This document shows positions 1-6,797 of a stretch of 13,765 nt of DNA, one piece after another. The stretch's first letter is position 1. The number at the start of each line of letters is the position of its first letter. This DNA is from an uncultured bacterium. Its GTDB lineage: Bacteria; Eisenbacteria; RBG-16-71-46; CAIMUX01. Both the position numbers and the translations under genes were made by a program. The notes under the pieces were generated by a model. That model was given only the letters and a program-made list of their open reading frames with translations. It was not told the origin of the DNA and ran no database searches. The DNA lies in contig CAMPIC010000021.1 in NCBI GenBank assembly GCA_946886185.1, forward strand, positions 1 to 13,765. The letters are read 5' to 3'.

Positions 1-173
1 TTTCGCTTCAACTCGCCATCGTCTGGGGATGCCTGTTCGGCGGCTTCGTAGGCGGCGACCGCTCCCGAATAGTCTCCCGAACGGAGGAGCGCGTCCCCCC
101 CCGAGCCGGCGCACGCCGACAGGGCGCTTGTTAAGAGGAACAGTACGGCCAGGTTACGGACGGTCTCTGACAA
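1..173 (-). CDS. TPR-like lipoprotein, N-terminal part (3' end outside window)
   Basis: Reading the minus strand from a TTG at 173 gives 57 codons that run off the left edge. The start is chosen because GGAGG at 179-183 lies 5 nt upstream of this TTG; a second TTG at 176 is too close to it. The first 20 residues form a lipoprotein signal peptide: a short n-region with one Arg, the hydrophobic stretch LAVLFLLTSAL, then the lipobox LSAC with the lipidated Cys at residue 21. After it comes GDALLRSGDYSGAVAAYEAA, the typical pattern of a tetratricopeptide helix pair. The mature protein is therefore probably anchored in the outer or inner membrane and acts as a protein-interaction scaffold, but its partner cannot be told. 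It lies 54 nt downstream of glpD on the same strand and may be co-transcribed with it. The lipoprotein call is firm; the TPR call rests on a single partial motif. Confidence 0.7.
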   Translation of the reverse strand, partial: MSETVRNLAVLFLLTSALSACAGSGGDALLRSGDYSGAVAAYEAAEQASPDDGELKR

Positions 174-227
174 CAACTCCTCCGGATCGCGCGCACTGGG
201 CGACGGTACCGGAGCGTTTCGGGGGTG

Positions 228-1838
228 TCAACGCGGAGGCAGGTAGCGCGCGGCGGCGCGGTCGAACGTGGCGACCTGCGCATCGATCCATGAATCGTCG
301 CGATCGAGCTCCTCAGCCATCCACCGCGCCACCGGCTCCGCGAGCCCGAGCGCTTGACGAACGTCGAGGAGCAAACAGCGGGAGCGCCGGGCGAGCACGT
401 CTTCCACGGTCCGCGCCATTTGCTGGCGGACGGCAAACTGCACCATCGTCCGATCGACCCGGTCTGTGTCGCACACCTGGTCCTCGACTCGAAGAGGAAG
501 CGTTGCGGTCACGCAAGGTCGGGCCTCGATGCCGCCGATCTCGAGCACACGGTCGACGGTGTGAGCCGCCATCAGCCGGTAGGTCGTCCATTTGCCCCCG
601 GCAATGGTGAGGAGCCCCCTCGCGGACAGCTCGAGGCGATGCTCACGCGCAATCCGTTTGGTCGGCGTATCGTTCGTCGCTCCTTGCAAGAGCGGGCGAA
701 TTCCCGCGAAGGTGCTGCGCACGTCTCCGAGCCCCGGAGCACGCCGCAGATATCTGCCGAGCTCCTGCAAGAGGAACTCGATTTCCGGTTCGGTGGCCCG
801 TGGGTCCGGGTCGGCATCCCCCACCGGAATATCGGTGGTGCCAACGAGGAGGTGACGCGACCAGGGAACGGCGAACAGCACCCGGCCGTCCGTGGTTCGT
901 GGAATGACCAGAGCGTCCTGCGCACGGTCGTGACACTCGGCTCCAGCCGGGGCGGTGAGAAAGTCGAGATCGAGAACGAGGTGGCTCCCTCGACTGTGCG
1001 CGAGCAGCGGCGGCAAGGCGGGATCGTCCATTCGGCGGATCGAGTCCACGAAAATGCCCGCGGCGTTCACGACGCAGCGGGCGCCCACTTCCGTCTCCTG
1101 GTCCGTCTCCAGATCACGGATCACCGCTCCGCGGATCTGCCCCGACCGCGGAATCAATCGCTCCACGCGCGCATAATTCAGCGCTATGCCTCCGTGCGCC
1201 ACGAACACCTGCGCGAGGCGTAGCGCGAGCCCGGCGTCATCGAACTGCGCGTCGAAGTACCGGAATGCACTGGAGAAACGGCCGCGAACGAGGTTGGGGA
1301 GGCTCCGCTCGAGGTCTTCCGCACTCACGCGGGACGGATGCGGCAGTACGGCCACCGCGCGATCGTGAATGATCGCGGAGCGAGCATCAGCGCCGGAGCG
1401 ACCGCGATCAGCAGCGGCGGAGCGACCACGAACACCGGCGGCGGAGCGATCGGCGTCTCCGGCCAGCCGTTCCAGGAGCTCATAGATCCACAGTCCGGTC
1501 CGGAGAGCGTGCCCTTCCAGGGCGCCGGCCGCGGGCACGAGAAAGCTTTGTGGACGGACGAGGTCGGGAGCGTTGCGCAGGAGAATGGCGCGCTCCCGCA
1601 GCGATTGCCGCACCAGTCCGAATCGGCCTTGAGGCAGGTAGCGCACTCCGCCGTGAATCAATTTGGTGCTCTTCGAAGAAGTTGCCGAGGCGAAATCCCC
1701 CTGGTCCACCAGAAGCGTGTGCAACCCGCGGGTGCGCGCATCCAGCGCCACTCCCAGTCCGGTGGCGCCGCCGCCGATCACGAGAAGATCCCACGGCTCT
1801 CGCGCACGCAAAGCCGCCACGGCGAGATCTCGATCCAC
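228..1838 (-). CDS. glpD: FAD-dependent glycerol-3-phosphate dehydrogenase
   Basis: Predicted to oxidise sn-glycerol-3-phosphate to dihydroxyacetone phosphate, passing electrons through FAD to quinone at the inner face of the cytoplasmic membrane. The 536-residue product has the dinucleotide-binding motif GGGATGLG at 22-29, the family signature GDFAS...LIHGGVRYL at about 47-68, TFAGIRPLL near 376-384, GGKWTTYR at 414-421, and the C-terminal domain motif RTVEDVLARR at 476-485. The length is close to the family norm. The start is a GTG preceded by GGAGG with 4 nt spacing. An upstream in-frame ATG at 1883 would add 15 residues of low-complexity Arg/Gly sequence, and translation from the first ATG (2015) would overlap the divergent gene. 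One oddity is a roughly 30-residue insertion (about residues 128-159), rich in Arg, Ala, Gly, Ser and Asp, encoded by an imperfect tandem repeat. No glycerol kinase or facilitator gene is adjacent. Confidence 0.95.
   Translation of the reverse strand: MDRDLAVAALRAREPWDLLVIGGGATGLGVALDARTRGLHTLLVDQGDFASATSSKSTKLIHGGVRYLPQGRFGLVRQSLRERAILLRNAPDLVRPQSFLVPAAGALEGHALRTGLWIYELLERLAGDADRSAAGVRGRSAAADRGRSGADARSAIIHDRAVAVLPHPSRVSAEDLERSLPNLVRGRFSSAFRYFDAQFDDAGLALRLAQVFVAHGGIALNYARVERLIPRSGQIRGAVIRDLETDQETEVGARCVVNAAGIFVDSIRRMDDPALPPLLAHSRGSHLVLDLDFLTAPAGAECHDRAQDALVIPRTTDGRVLFAVPWSRHLLVGTTDIPVGDADPDPRATEPEIEFLLQELGRYLRRAPGLGDVRSTFAGIRPLLQGATNDTPTKRIAREHRLELSARGLLTIAGGKWTTYRLMAAHTVDRVLEIGGIEARPCVTATLPLRVEDQVCDTDRVDRTMVQFAVRQQMARTVEDVLARRSRCLLLDVRQALGLAEPVARWMAEELDRDDSWIDAQVATFDRAAARYLPPR
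1377..1460 (-). repeat. Imperfect 18/24-bp tandem repeat inside glpD
   Basis: On the plus strand four consecutive units each begin GGAGCGA: 1377-1394 (18 nt), 1395-1418 (24 nt), 1419-1442 (24 nt) and 1443-1460 (partial, diverging after the first half). The short unit lacks six bases present in the others, so the frame is kept. On the coding strand they give an Arg/Ala/Gly/Ser/Asp-rich, probably disordered loop in GlpD at a place where family members normally have a short surface connection. Confidence 0.7.
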
Positions 1839-1842
1839 CTGA

Positions 1843-1847
1843 CCTCC
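1843..1847 (-). promoter_or_regulatory. Shine-Dalgarno that sets the glpD start
   Basis: On the minus strand GGAGG lies 4 nt before the GTG at 1838. Neither upstream in-frame ATG has a comparable site, so this motif decides the start of glpD. Confidence 0.6.
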
Positions 1848-1912
1848 GTTCCTTCGGGACCGCCTCGAACCGTCCCGTTCCATGGCTTTCCACGAGAGCG
1901 GCACGGCTCGTG

Positions 1913-1918
1913 TATCCT
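1913..1918 (+). promoter_or_regulatory. Candidate -10 element for a leaderless transcript
   Basis: TATCCT (4 of 6 matches to TATAAT) ends 7 nt before the ATG at 1926. That spacing would place the transcription start at or next to the A of the start codon. No Shine-Dalgarno is visible upstream of that ATG, which agrees with a leaderless mRNA. No good -35 hexamer is seen 16-18 nt upstream, so the call is tentative. Confidence 0.35.
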
Positions 1919-1925
1919 CGCCATC

Positions 1926-2735
1926 ATGATTCGGCACACTGCGCGGTTTCCGCAACGCATCGTCTGTCTCACCGAGGAACCGACCGAGGTGTTGTACGCG
2001 CTGGGAGAAGAGCACCGCATCGTCGGCATCTCCGGATTCACGGTGCGGCCTCCACGCGCCCGCAAGGAGAAGCCGAGAGTTTCCGCCTTCCTCTCGGCTC
2101 GTATCGACCGGATCCTCGCACTCCAGCCGGATCTCGCCATCGGCTTCTCGGATCTACAAGCGGACATCGCGCGTGACCTGATCCATCAGGGGGTCGAGGT
2201 CTGGATCAGCAATCATCGTTCGGTCGACGGCATTCTCGGTTACGTGCGGAGGCTCGGATCGCTGGTCGGAGCCCCCGAGGCGGGACATCGCTATGCCGCC
2301 GAGCTGGAAACACGGGTCGATCATGTCCGCCGGAAGGCTTCGAGCTTGCCGCGCCGCCCGCGCGTGCACTTCGAAGAATGGGACGATCCGTGCATCAGCG
2401 GCATCCAGTGGGTCAGCGAGCTGGTTCGCGTCGCGGGAGGCGAGGACATCTTCTCCGAGCTGTCCGACCAGCCGCTCGCCAAGGAACGGATCGTCTCTCA
2501 TGAAGAGGTAGTGAAGCGCCAGCCGGAGATCATCTTCGGTTCCTGGTGCGGGAAGAAGTTCCGTCCTGAGAAAGTCGCGTCGCGTCCCGGCTGGGACACG
2601 ATCCCGGCCGTGCGGGCAAACGAGCTCCACGAGATCAAGTCGCCGCTCATCCTCCAGCCCGGACCGGCCGCGCTGACCGACGGCCTCGATGCACTGCAGG
2701 AGGTCATCGCTCGCGTGGCGCTCCAAAGTCGGTAG
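1926..2735 (+). CDS. BtuF/TroA-fold cobalamin- or iron-binding protein lacking a signal peptide
   Basis: A 269-residue protein of the periplasmic-binding fold with a helical backbone (the PF01497 group that binds cobalamin, haem or ferric siderophores). The N-terminal lobe starts directly with RIVCLTEEPTEVLYALG (residues 11-27), followed by the family pattern of a repeated hydrophobic strand (ILALQPDLAIGFSD, 63-76). The C-terminal lobe carries SWCGKK (206-211), RPGW (220-223) and ILQPGPA (242-248). I recognise these as typical of a subgroup usually annotated as cobalamin-binding or ABC substrate-binding protein. There is no signal peptide or lipobox, so the protein as written would stay in the cytoplasm. 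No ABC permease or ATPase gene is adjacent. The ATG at 1926 is the only start that gives a family-like N-terminus; the open frame extends upstream but into the antisense of glpD. Ligand and role are uncertain: it could be a cytosolic cofactor-binding protein rather than a transporter component. Confidence 0.85.
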   Translation: MIRHTARFPQRIVCLTEEPTEVLYALGEEHRIVGISGFTVRPPRARKEKPRVSAFLSARIDRILALQPDLAIGFSDLQADIARDLIHQGVEVWISNHRSVDGILGYVRRLGSLVGAPEAGHRYAAELETRVDHVRRKASSLPRRPRVHFEEWDDPCISGIQWVSELVRVAGGEDIFSELSDQPLAKERIVSHEEVVKRQPEIIFGSWCGKKFRPEKVASRPGWDTIPAVRANELHEIKSPLILQPGPAALTDGLDALQEVIARVALQSR

Positions 2736-2875
2736 CCGGGGGGCGTCGCGCCGCCGAGTGCGATAGCGTCGGGCGGCAGGATCGCCGAGACGGGAATGCG
2801 CACCGTGAAGGCCCTTTCGTCTACGATTCCCGACGGGCTCGATTCGGTCCCGAGTCGTGTTCGGGAGCACGAGGG

Positions 2876-2904
2876 TTGAACAACTGGCAACCCGCGTTCA
2901 TAAA
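2876..2904 (+). promoter_or_regulatory. Candidate sigma70-type promoter for the dienelactone hydrolase gene
   Basis: TTGAAC (2876-2881) and CATAAA (2899-2904) are separated by 17 nt, each matching 4 of 6 consensus positions. They lie in a locally AT-richer part of the 231-nt gap before the gene, leaving a leader of about 55 nt. The rest of the gap (2736-2875) shows no clear gene; the frame simply stays open for 47 codons after the upstream stop. Confidence 0.35.
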
Positions 2905-2966
2905 CCGGCAAAGACGCCGAATTTTGGTGTCCGTGCCAAAGCGTCGTTCGTTTCAAGGAGGTTGCA

Positions 2967-3800
2967 ATGAATCGGTGGAACGTCGCGCGGGCATCGCTCG
3001 CGATCGCATGTGCCATCCTGGCCGAAGGCGCGATCGGAACGGCTGAGTCCGCCATCGTGACTCGCACCGTCACGTACACTGCGCAAGGCACGACCCTGGA
3101 AGGCTATCTCGCTTTCGATGACGCGGCTGACCAACCCCGTCCCGGCGTTTTGATCATCCACCAGTGGATGGGTCTGACCGACTACGAGAAGATGCGCTGT
3201 CAGATGCTCGCGGAAGCAGGCTACGTCGCGTTTGCCGCTGACATATATGGCCAGGGAATCCGCCCCGCAAACACCGAGGCAGCGGCCGCCGAATCGGGCA
3301 AGTACTTCCAGGACACTGCCCTGTTCCGCCAGCGGCTCACCGCCGCCCTCGATTGGCTAGCGGGCGCGCGAGGGGAGGAGAACCAGGATCCCGGGGCCAA
3401 GGCCGATCCGAACCGAATCGCGGTGATCGGCTACTGCTTCGGTGGAACCGGCGCCCTGCAGCTCGCGCGGACCGGCGCCAACCTCTCCGGCGCGGTCAGC
3501 TTCCACGGAGTTCTGAACACTCCCGAGCCCAGCGATGCAAAGAACATCGCCTGTCCGCTCCTCGTGCTCCATGGGTTGGACGATCCCTACGTACCGCTGG
3601 AACAGGTCCATCGCTTCGTCCATGAGATGTCGGACGCCGATGTCGACCTGCAGTTCGTCGCGTACACCGGGGCTGTCCATGCCTTCACGCAAAAGGGGGC
3701 GGGAGACGATCCCTCCAAAGGAGCCGCGTATCACGCAAAGGCCGATGCCCGAAGCTGGAACGCGATGATGTCGTTCTTCGACGAGATCTTTCGCCCGTAG
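2967..3800 (+). CDS. Exported dienelactone hydrolase family protein (alpha/beta hydrolase)
   Basis: A 277-residue alpha/beta hydrolase of the dienelactone hydrolase family. The start is supported by AAGGAGG 5 nt upstream of the ATG. Residues 1 to about 28 look like a Sec signal peptide (MNRWNVARASLAIACAILAE, with a small-residue region TAESA), so the enzyme is probably periplasmic, unlike classical cytoplasmic dienelactone hydrolases. The expected triad is present: nucleophile Cys157 in GYCFGG, Asp205 or Asp206 in LHGLDDPYVP, and His238 in GAVHAFT. The HQWMGL segment at 65-70 is the usual oxyanion-side loop. The Cys nucleophile is characteristic of true family members, but most such proteins have unknown natural substrates, and no aromatic-degradation genes lie nearby. 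It is probably transcribed alone. Confidence 0.9.
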   Translation: MNRWNVARASLAIACAILAEGAIGTAESAIVTRTVTYTAQGTTLEGYLAFDDAADQPRPGVLIIHQWMGLTDYEKMRCQMLAEAGYVAFAADIYGQGIRPANTEAAAAESGKYFQDTALFRQRLTAALDWLAGARGEENQDPGAKADPNRIAVIGYCFGGTGALQLARTGANLSGAVSFHGVLNTPEPSDAKNIACPLLVLHGLDDPYVPLEQVHRFVHEMSDADVDLQFVAYTGAVHAFTQKGAGDDPSKGAAYHAKADARSWNAMMSFFDEIFRP

Positions 3801-3835
3801 GGAGCGATCCAGAGAGTTGATAGACTCGAAAGGAT

Positions 3836-3857
3836 GAGCGCGCCGGCTGGCGCGCTC
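3836..3857 (+). other. Perfect 9-bp GC hairpin after the dienelactone hydrolase gene
   Basis: GAGCGCGCC and GGCGCGCTC form a perfect 9-bp stem with the 4-nt loop GGCT. It lies 36 nt after the preceding stop codon and 118 nt before the next start. No U-tract follows on the plus strand, so it is not a canonical intrinsic terminator. It may act as an RNA 3'-end stabiliser, a weak terminator or a leader structure. Confidence 0.45.
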
Positions 3858-3974
3858 CGGCGCCTCCGGGGCAGGTCGGAAACGCTGTGTACCAGCGTTG
3901 GCCTCTGCGGATACCGCGCGAGGACGGCGTGCAATCAAACAAACGTGCCGACGGCGCGACAGCAGGAACTCGAC

Positions 3975-6725
3975 ATGGCCCCTGGCGTGCCCATCCCAAC
4001 GCGTTGCCCGCTTCGCGTCGCGCTCACCGCGGCGTTCTTCTCGGTCGCCGGCGCCAGCTTGGCGTGGGGGCAGCCGAGCGAGGGTCTCTCCCGTCTCGGA
4101 GCGTTTTTCGAAAGCCATCCCGAGTACAAGACCACCCGGAGCAGCGGGTGGAAGCCGTACAATCGCGACCTCTGGTTTTACGAAACGCGCCCCATTCCCG
4201 ATGGGACGTTCGGCGGGCAGCTCCGCTGGAACGTGTTCGAGCGCGCGCTTTCGCTGCGCGGCACTCGACAGTTCGAACGCGAGGGCGGCGGGGGATGGTT
4301 CAGCGTCGGTCCGACCGAGTTCTCGGGGCGTTGCGTCGCCATCGACTTCCATCCCGACGACGCGGACGTCGTCTATGTCGGCTCCGCGGCCGGCGGACTA
4401 TGGAAGTCCATGAACGGCGGCGACACCTGGAGCACCACCACCGACGCGCTTCCCACCCTCTCGATCGGCGCGGTGTGCGTTCTCCCGTGGAACCCGAACA
4501 TCGTCCTCATCGGCACGGGCGAAGGAACCGGCACCGGCAATGTGGCGGCCGGGAAGGGGATCTTCGGAATCGGCCTGCTCAAGTCGACCGACGGAGGAGC
4601 GACCTGGAATCCGACTTCGCTCGCCTACGGCCGCGCTTCCACACACGGATTCAACGTCATCGAGGACAATCCCGCCACGCACACCATCCTTGCCGGAGCG
4701 AACGACGGACTCTGGCGGTCGACCGACGATGGGGACACCTGGACTCGAGTGATGTCGAACGGAAACTTCTTCGACGTCAAGTGGAAGCCGGGCGATGCGA
4801 ACCGCGTCTATGTCGCAAAGGGGCGCGATCCCTTCATCAACTCGCAGTCGTCCAATGGCGTGTACGTCTCGACGAACGACGGCCTCACCTTTTCCTTGGC
4901 GGGAACCGGACAGCCCAATCCCTCGTCCATCGCCAAGACCAAGATCGCGGTTTGCGCTTCCGAGCCCAGCGTCATCTACGCGCATTATGTCAACGCCGGA
5001 ACCTACGGAACGTTGGGGATCTACCGGAGCACGAACGACGGCGCGACCTGGACCGCGCGCAACAGCACCATCAACATGGCGGGCGGACAGGGATGGTACA
5101 ACTGCGTGATCGCGGTCGATCCGGACGACTCCGATCGCGTCATCGCGGCCGGCGTCCACCTGTATGTCTCCGACAACGGCGGTCAGACGTTCCTCGACTT
5201 GAACGCGACGCGCCCCTGGGGAGACGACACCGTCCCGCACTGGGACAATCACGCGCTCGTCTATCCGCCGGCCGCACAAGACCGCGCCGGCGATGCCGTT
5301 TGGATCGGGACCGACGGAGGCCCGTGGCGCTCCAACGACGATGGCGCACTCTGGACTCCGCGCCGCGCGGGGATCATCAGCTACCAGTTCTATGACATCT
5401 GCGTTGCGCAGAGCGATCCGATCTTCACGATGGGCGGCACGCAGGACAACGGCATCCCCGGCCGATCGGGAGAAAATTCCTGGTTCCACTCCACCTTCGT
5501 GGCCGACGGCATGGTCTGCAACGTCGATCCTGCCTTTGCGCAAATCGTCTACGCGGAGTGGCAGAACGGGAATCACCTCAAGTCCACCGACGGAGGGATC
5601 AACTGGTCCTCGATCCAAACGGGCATCGCGGGAGCCGGCGCGTGGGTCAGTCCGGTCGACCAAGACCAGAACGACGGCAACCGCCTCTACACCTCGACCA
5701 ACACCGCCATCTGCCGGACCACGAACGGCGGCGCATCGTGGCAGAGCGTGGCCGCGCACTTCGCGCGTTGGATCTCGATCAGTCCCGTGGACGGAGACGT
5801 CGTCTGGACCGTGGGACCGAACGCCGTGCGTCATACCGCCAATGACGGGAGCAGCTGGACTCTCTCCACCACCTTTCCGGGAAACGGGCTGGAAACGAAG
5901 GTCCACGCGGATCCTTTCGACGCGGCGACCGCCTATGTGACCTTCGGTGGGTACAACCCGGGCAGCCGCCATGCCGTCATGACCACCGATTTCGGCGCGA
6001 CCTGGATCGATATCACCGGAGATTTCCCGGACCAGCCGGCCAACACCTTCATCGCCGACCCGGGGCGTCCCGGCGATTGGTACATCGGTTCCGACATTGG
6101 TGTGTGGAGGTCCCGCGACGCCGGCGCGACCTGGCTGCCGTTCGGGACGGGGCTCGTCAACGCGGTGATTACTGACCTGGAGATCCGGCGTTCCGCGCGC
6201 AAGCTCGTAGCAGCCACCTATGGACGGGGCGTGTGGGAGATCGATCTCGACACGGATCCCTCTTCGGTGGAGCCCGCGGACGTTGCCGCGCGCGTGTTGA
6301 TGCTGGATCCTCCGTTTCCGCAGCCGGTTAGCGGACAGACCACGTTCCGCTTCGCCGCGCGCACCTACGAACCGGTCACGCTGCGTATCGTGGATGCGCA
6401 AGGTCGTTTGGTCGATTCGGTTTTCCGGTTCGATCCGGACGCTTCGGTTCCCGGGTCCGATCCGGCTTCGGCTTTCGGGTCTGATCCCACGGCTTCGGTT
6501 CTCGGGTCCGATCCCGCAGTTTCGGGTTTCGGAGCCGATCCCGCAGTTTCGGGTTTCGGAGCCGATCCCGCAGTTTCGGCTTTCGGAGCCGATCCCGGAG
6601 AGTTGAGCAATGGAGTGATTCGCACCATCCAGTGGTCGCCGGACGAGATCGCGGATGGTGTCTATTTCGCGGTTCTGCAAGCGGGGCAACATAAAGTCAG
6701 TCGAAAGCTCGTGGTGAGACGGTGA
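3975..6725 (+). CDS. Secreted 12-Asp-box beta-propeller protein with FlgD-like/sorting C-terminal domain
   Basis: A 916-residue exported protein. The start is set at 3975 because the residues from there read as a Sec signal peptide (CPLRVALTAAFFSVAGASLA at 11-30, cleavage near 30-32) and AGGA lies a suitable distance upstream. The open frame reaches back to an ATG at 3834 but that adds 47 residues without family character. Twelve Asp-box (BNR) motifs are visible from about residue 143 to 720, for example KSMNGGDTW, KSTDGGATW, RSTDDGDTW, RSTNDGATW, KSTDGGINW, RTTNGGASW and RSRDAGATW. They imply one or two sialidase/sortilin/GH74-like propellers. I cannot identify catalytic residues, so it may be a glycan-binding or structural protein rather than an enzyme. 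Residues of about 775-916 form a FlgD-Ig / Por-secretion-tail-like domain (TLRIVDAQGRLVDSV, then GVYFAVLQAG and a basic end KLVVRR), here split by nonapeptide repeats. It is followed 72 nt later by a lipoprotein gene, probably the same operon. Confidence 0.88.
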   Translation: MAPGVPIPTRCPLRVALTAAFFSVAGASLAWGQPSEGLSRLGAFFESHPEYKTTRSSGWKPYNRDLWFYETRPIPDGTFGGQLRWNVFERALSLRGTRQFEREGGGGWFSVGPTEFSGRCVAIDFHPDDADVVYVGSAAGGLWKSMNGGDTWSTTTDALPTLSIGAVCVLPWNPNIVLIGTGEGTGTGNVAAGKGIFGIGLLKSTDGGATWNPTSLAYGRASTHGFNVIEDNPATHTILAGANDGLWRSTDDGDTWTRVMSNGNFFDVKWKPGDANRVYVAKGRDPFINSQSSNGVYVSTNDGLTFSLAGTGQPNPSSIAKTKIAVCASEPSVIYAHYVNAGTYGTLGIYRSTNDGATWTARNSTINMAGGQGWYNCVIAVDPDDSDRVIAAGVHLYVSDNGGQTFLDLNATRPWGDDTVPHWDNHALVYPPAAQDRAGDAVWIGTDGGPWRSNDDGALWTPRRAGIISYQFYDICVAQSDPIFTMGGTQDNGIPGRSGENSWFHSTFVADGMVCNVDPAFAQIVYAEWQNGNHLKSTDGGINWSSIQTGIAGAGAWVSPVDQDQNDGNRLYTSTNTAICRTTNGGASWQSVAAHFARWISISPVDGDVVWTVGPNAVRHTANDGSSWTLSTTFPGNGLETKVHADPFDAATAYVTFGGYNPGSRHAVMTTDFGATWIDITGDFPDQPANTFIADPGRPGDWYIGSDIGVWRSRDAGATWLPFGTGLVNAVITDLEIRRSARKLVAATYGRGVWEIDLDTDPSSVEPADVAARVLMLDPPFPQPVSGQTTFRFAARTYEPVTLRIVDAQGRLVDSVFRFDPDASVPGSDPASAFGSDPTASVLGSDPAVSGFGADPAVSGFGADPAVSAFGADPGELSNGVIRTIQWSPDEIADGVYFAVLQAGQHKVSRKLVVRR
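6432..6600 (+). repeat. 27-bp in-frame tandem repeat encoding nonapeptides
   Basis: Six consecutive units starting GATCC lie at 6432, 6459, 6483, 6510, 6537 and 6564, with a partial seventh at 6591. All are 27 nt except the second, which is 24. Units 4 and 5 are identical and unit 6 differs from them by one base, indicating recent duplication; units 1-3 are diverged. The encoded motif is DPxxSxxGS or DPAVSGFGA, in the frame of the propeller gene (residues of about 820-875). It interrupts a turn of the C-terminal beta-sandwich domain. Confidence 0.92.
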
Positions 6726-6788
6726 GCGGCGTTCCGGCAGCGCAGTATTCGCGTTGCGGCGCGCGCGTGCCTCCGCCGCGCAGGCTCC

Positions 6789-6792
6789 GAGG
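6789..6792 (+). promoter_or_regulatory. Shine-Dalgarno supporting the lipoprotein start at 6798
   Basis: GAGG lies 5 nt before the ATG at 6798. It favours this start over an in-frame GTG at 6846 and keeps all lipobox repeats within the translated product. Confidence 0.5.
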
Positions 6793-6797
6793 TATCG

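Noticed and set aside
354..1223. 289-codon plus-strand open frame opposite glpD
   Set aside because: It overlaps completely with glpD, which has all family motifs, and its product has no recognisable features or ribosome-binding site.
2736..2875. Possible cobalamin riboswitch near the BtuF-like gene
   Set aside because: The stretch has loose similarity (GGGAA and a GTGAAGGCC run) but no B12 box or proper core order, and it lies downstream, not upstream, of the BtuF-like gene.
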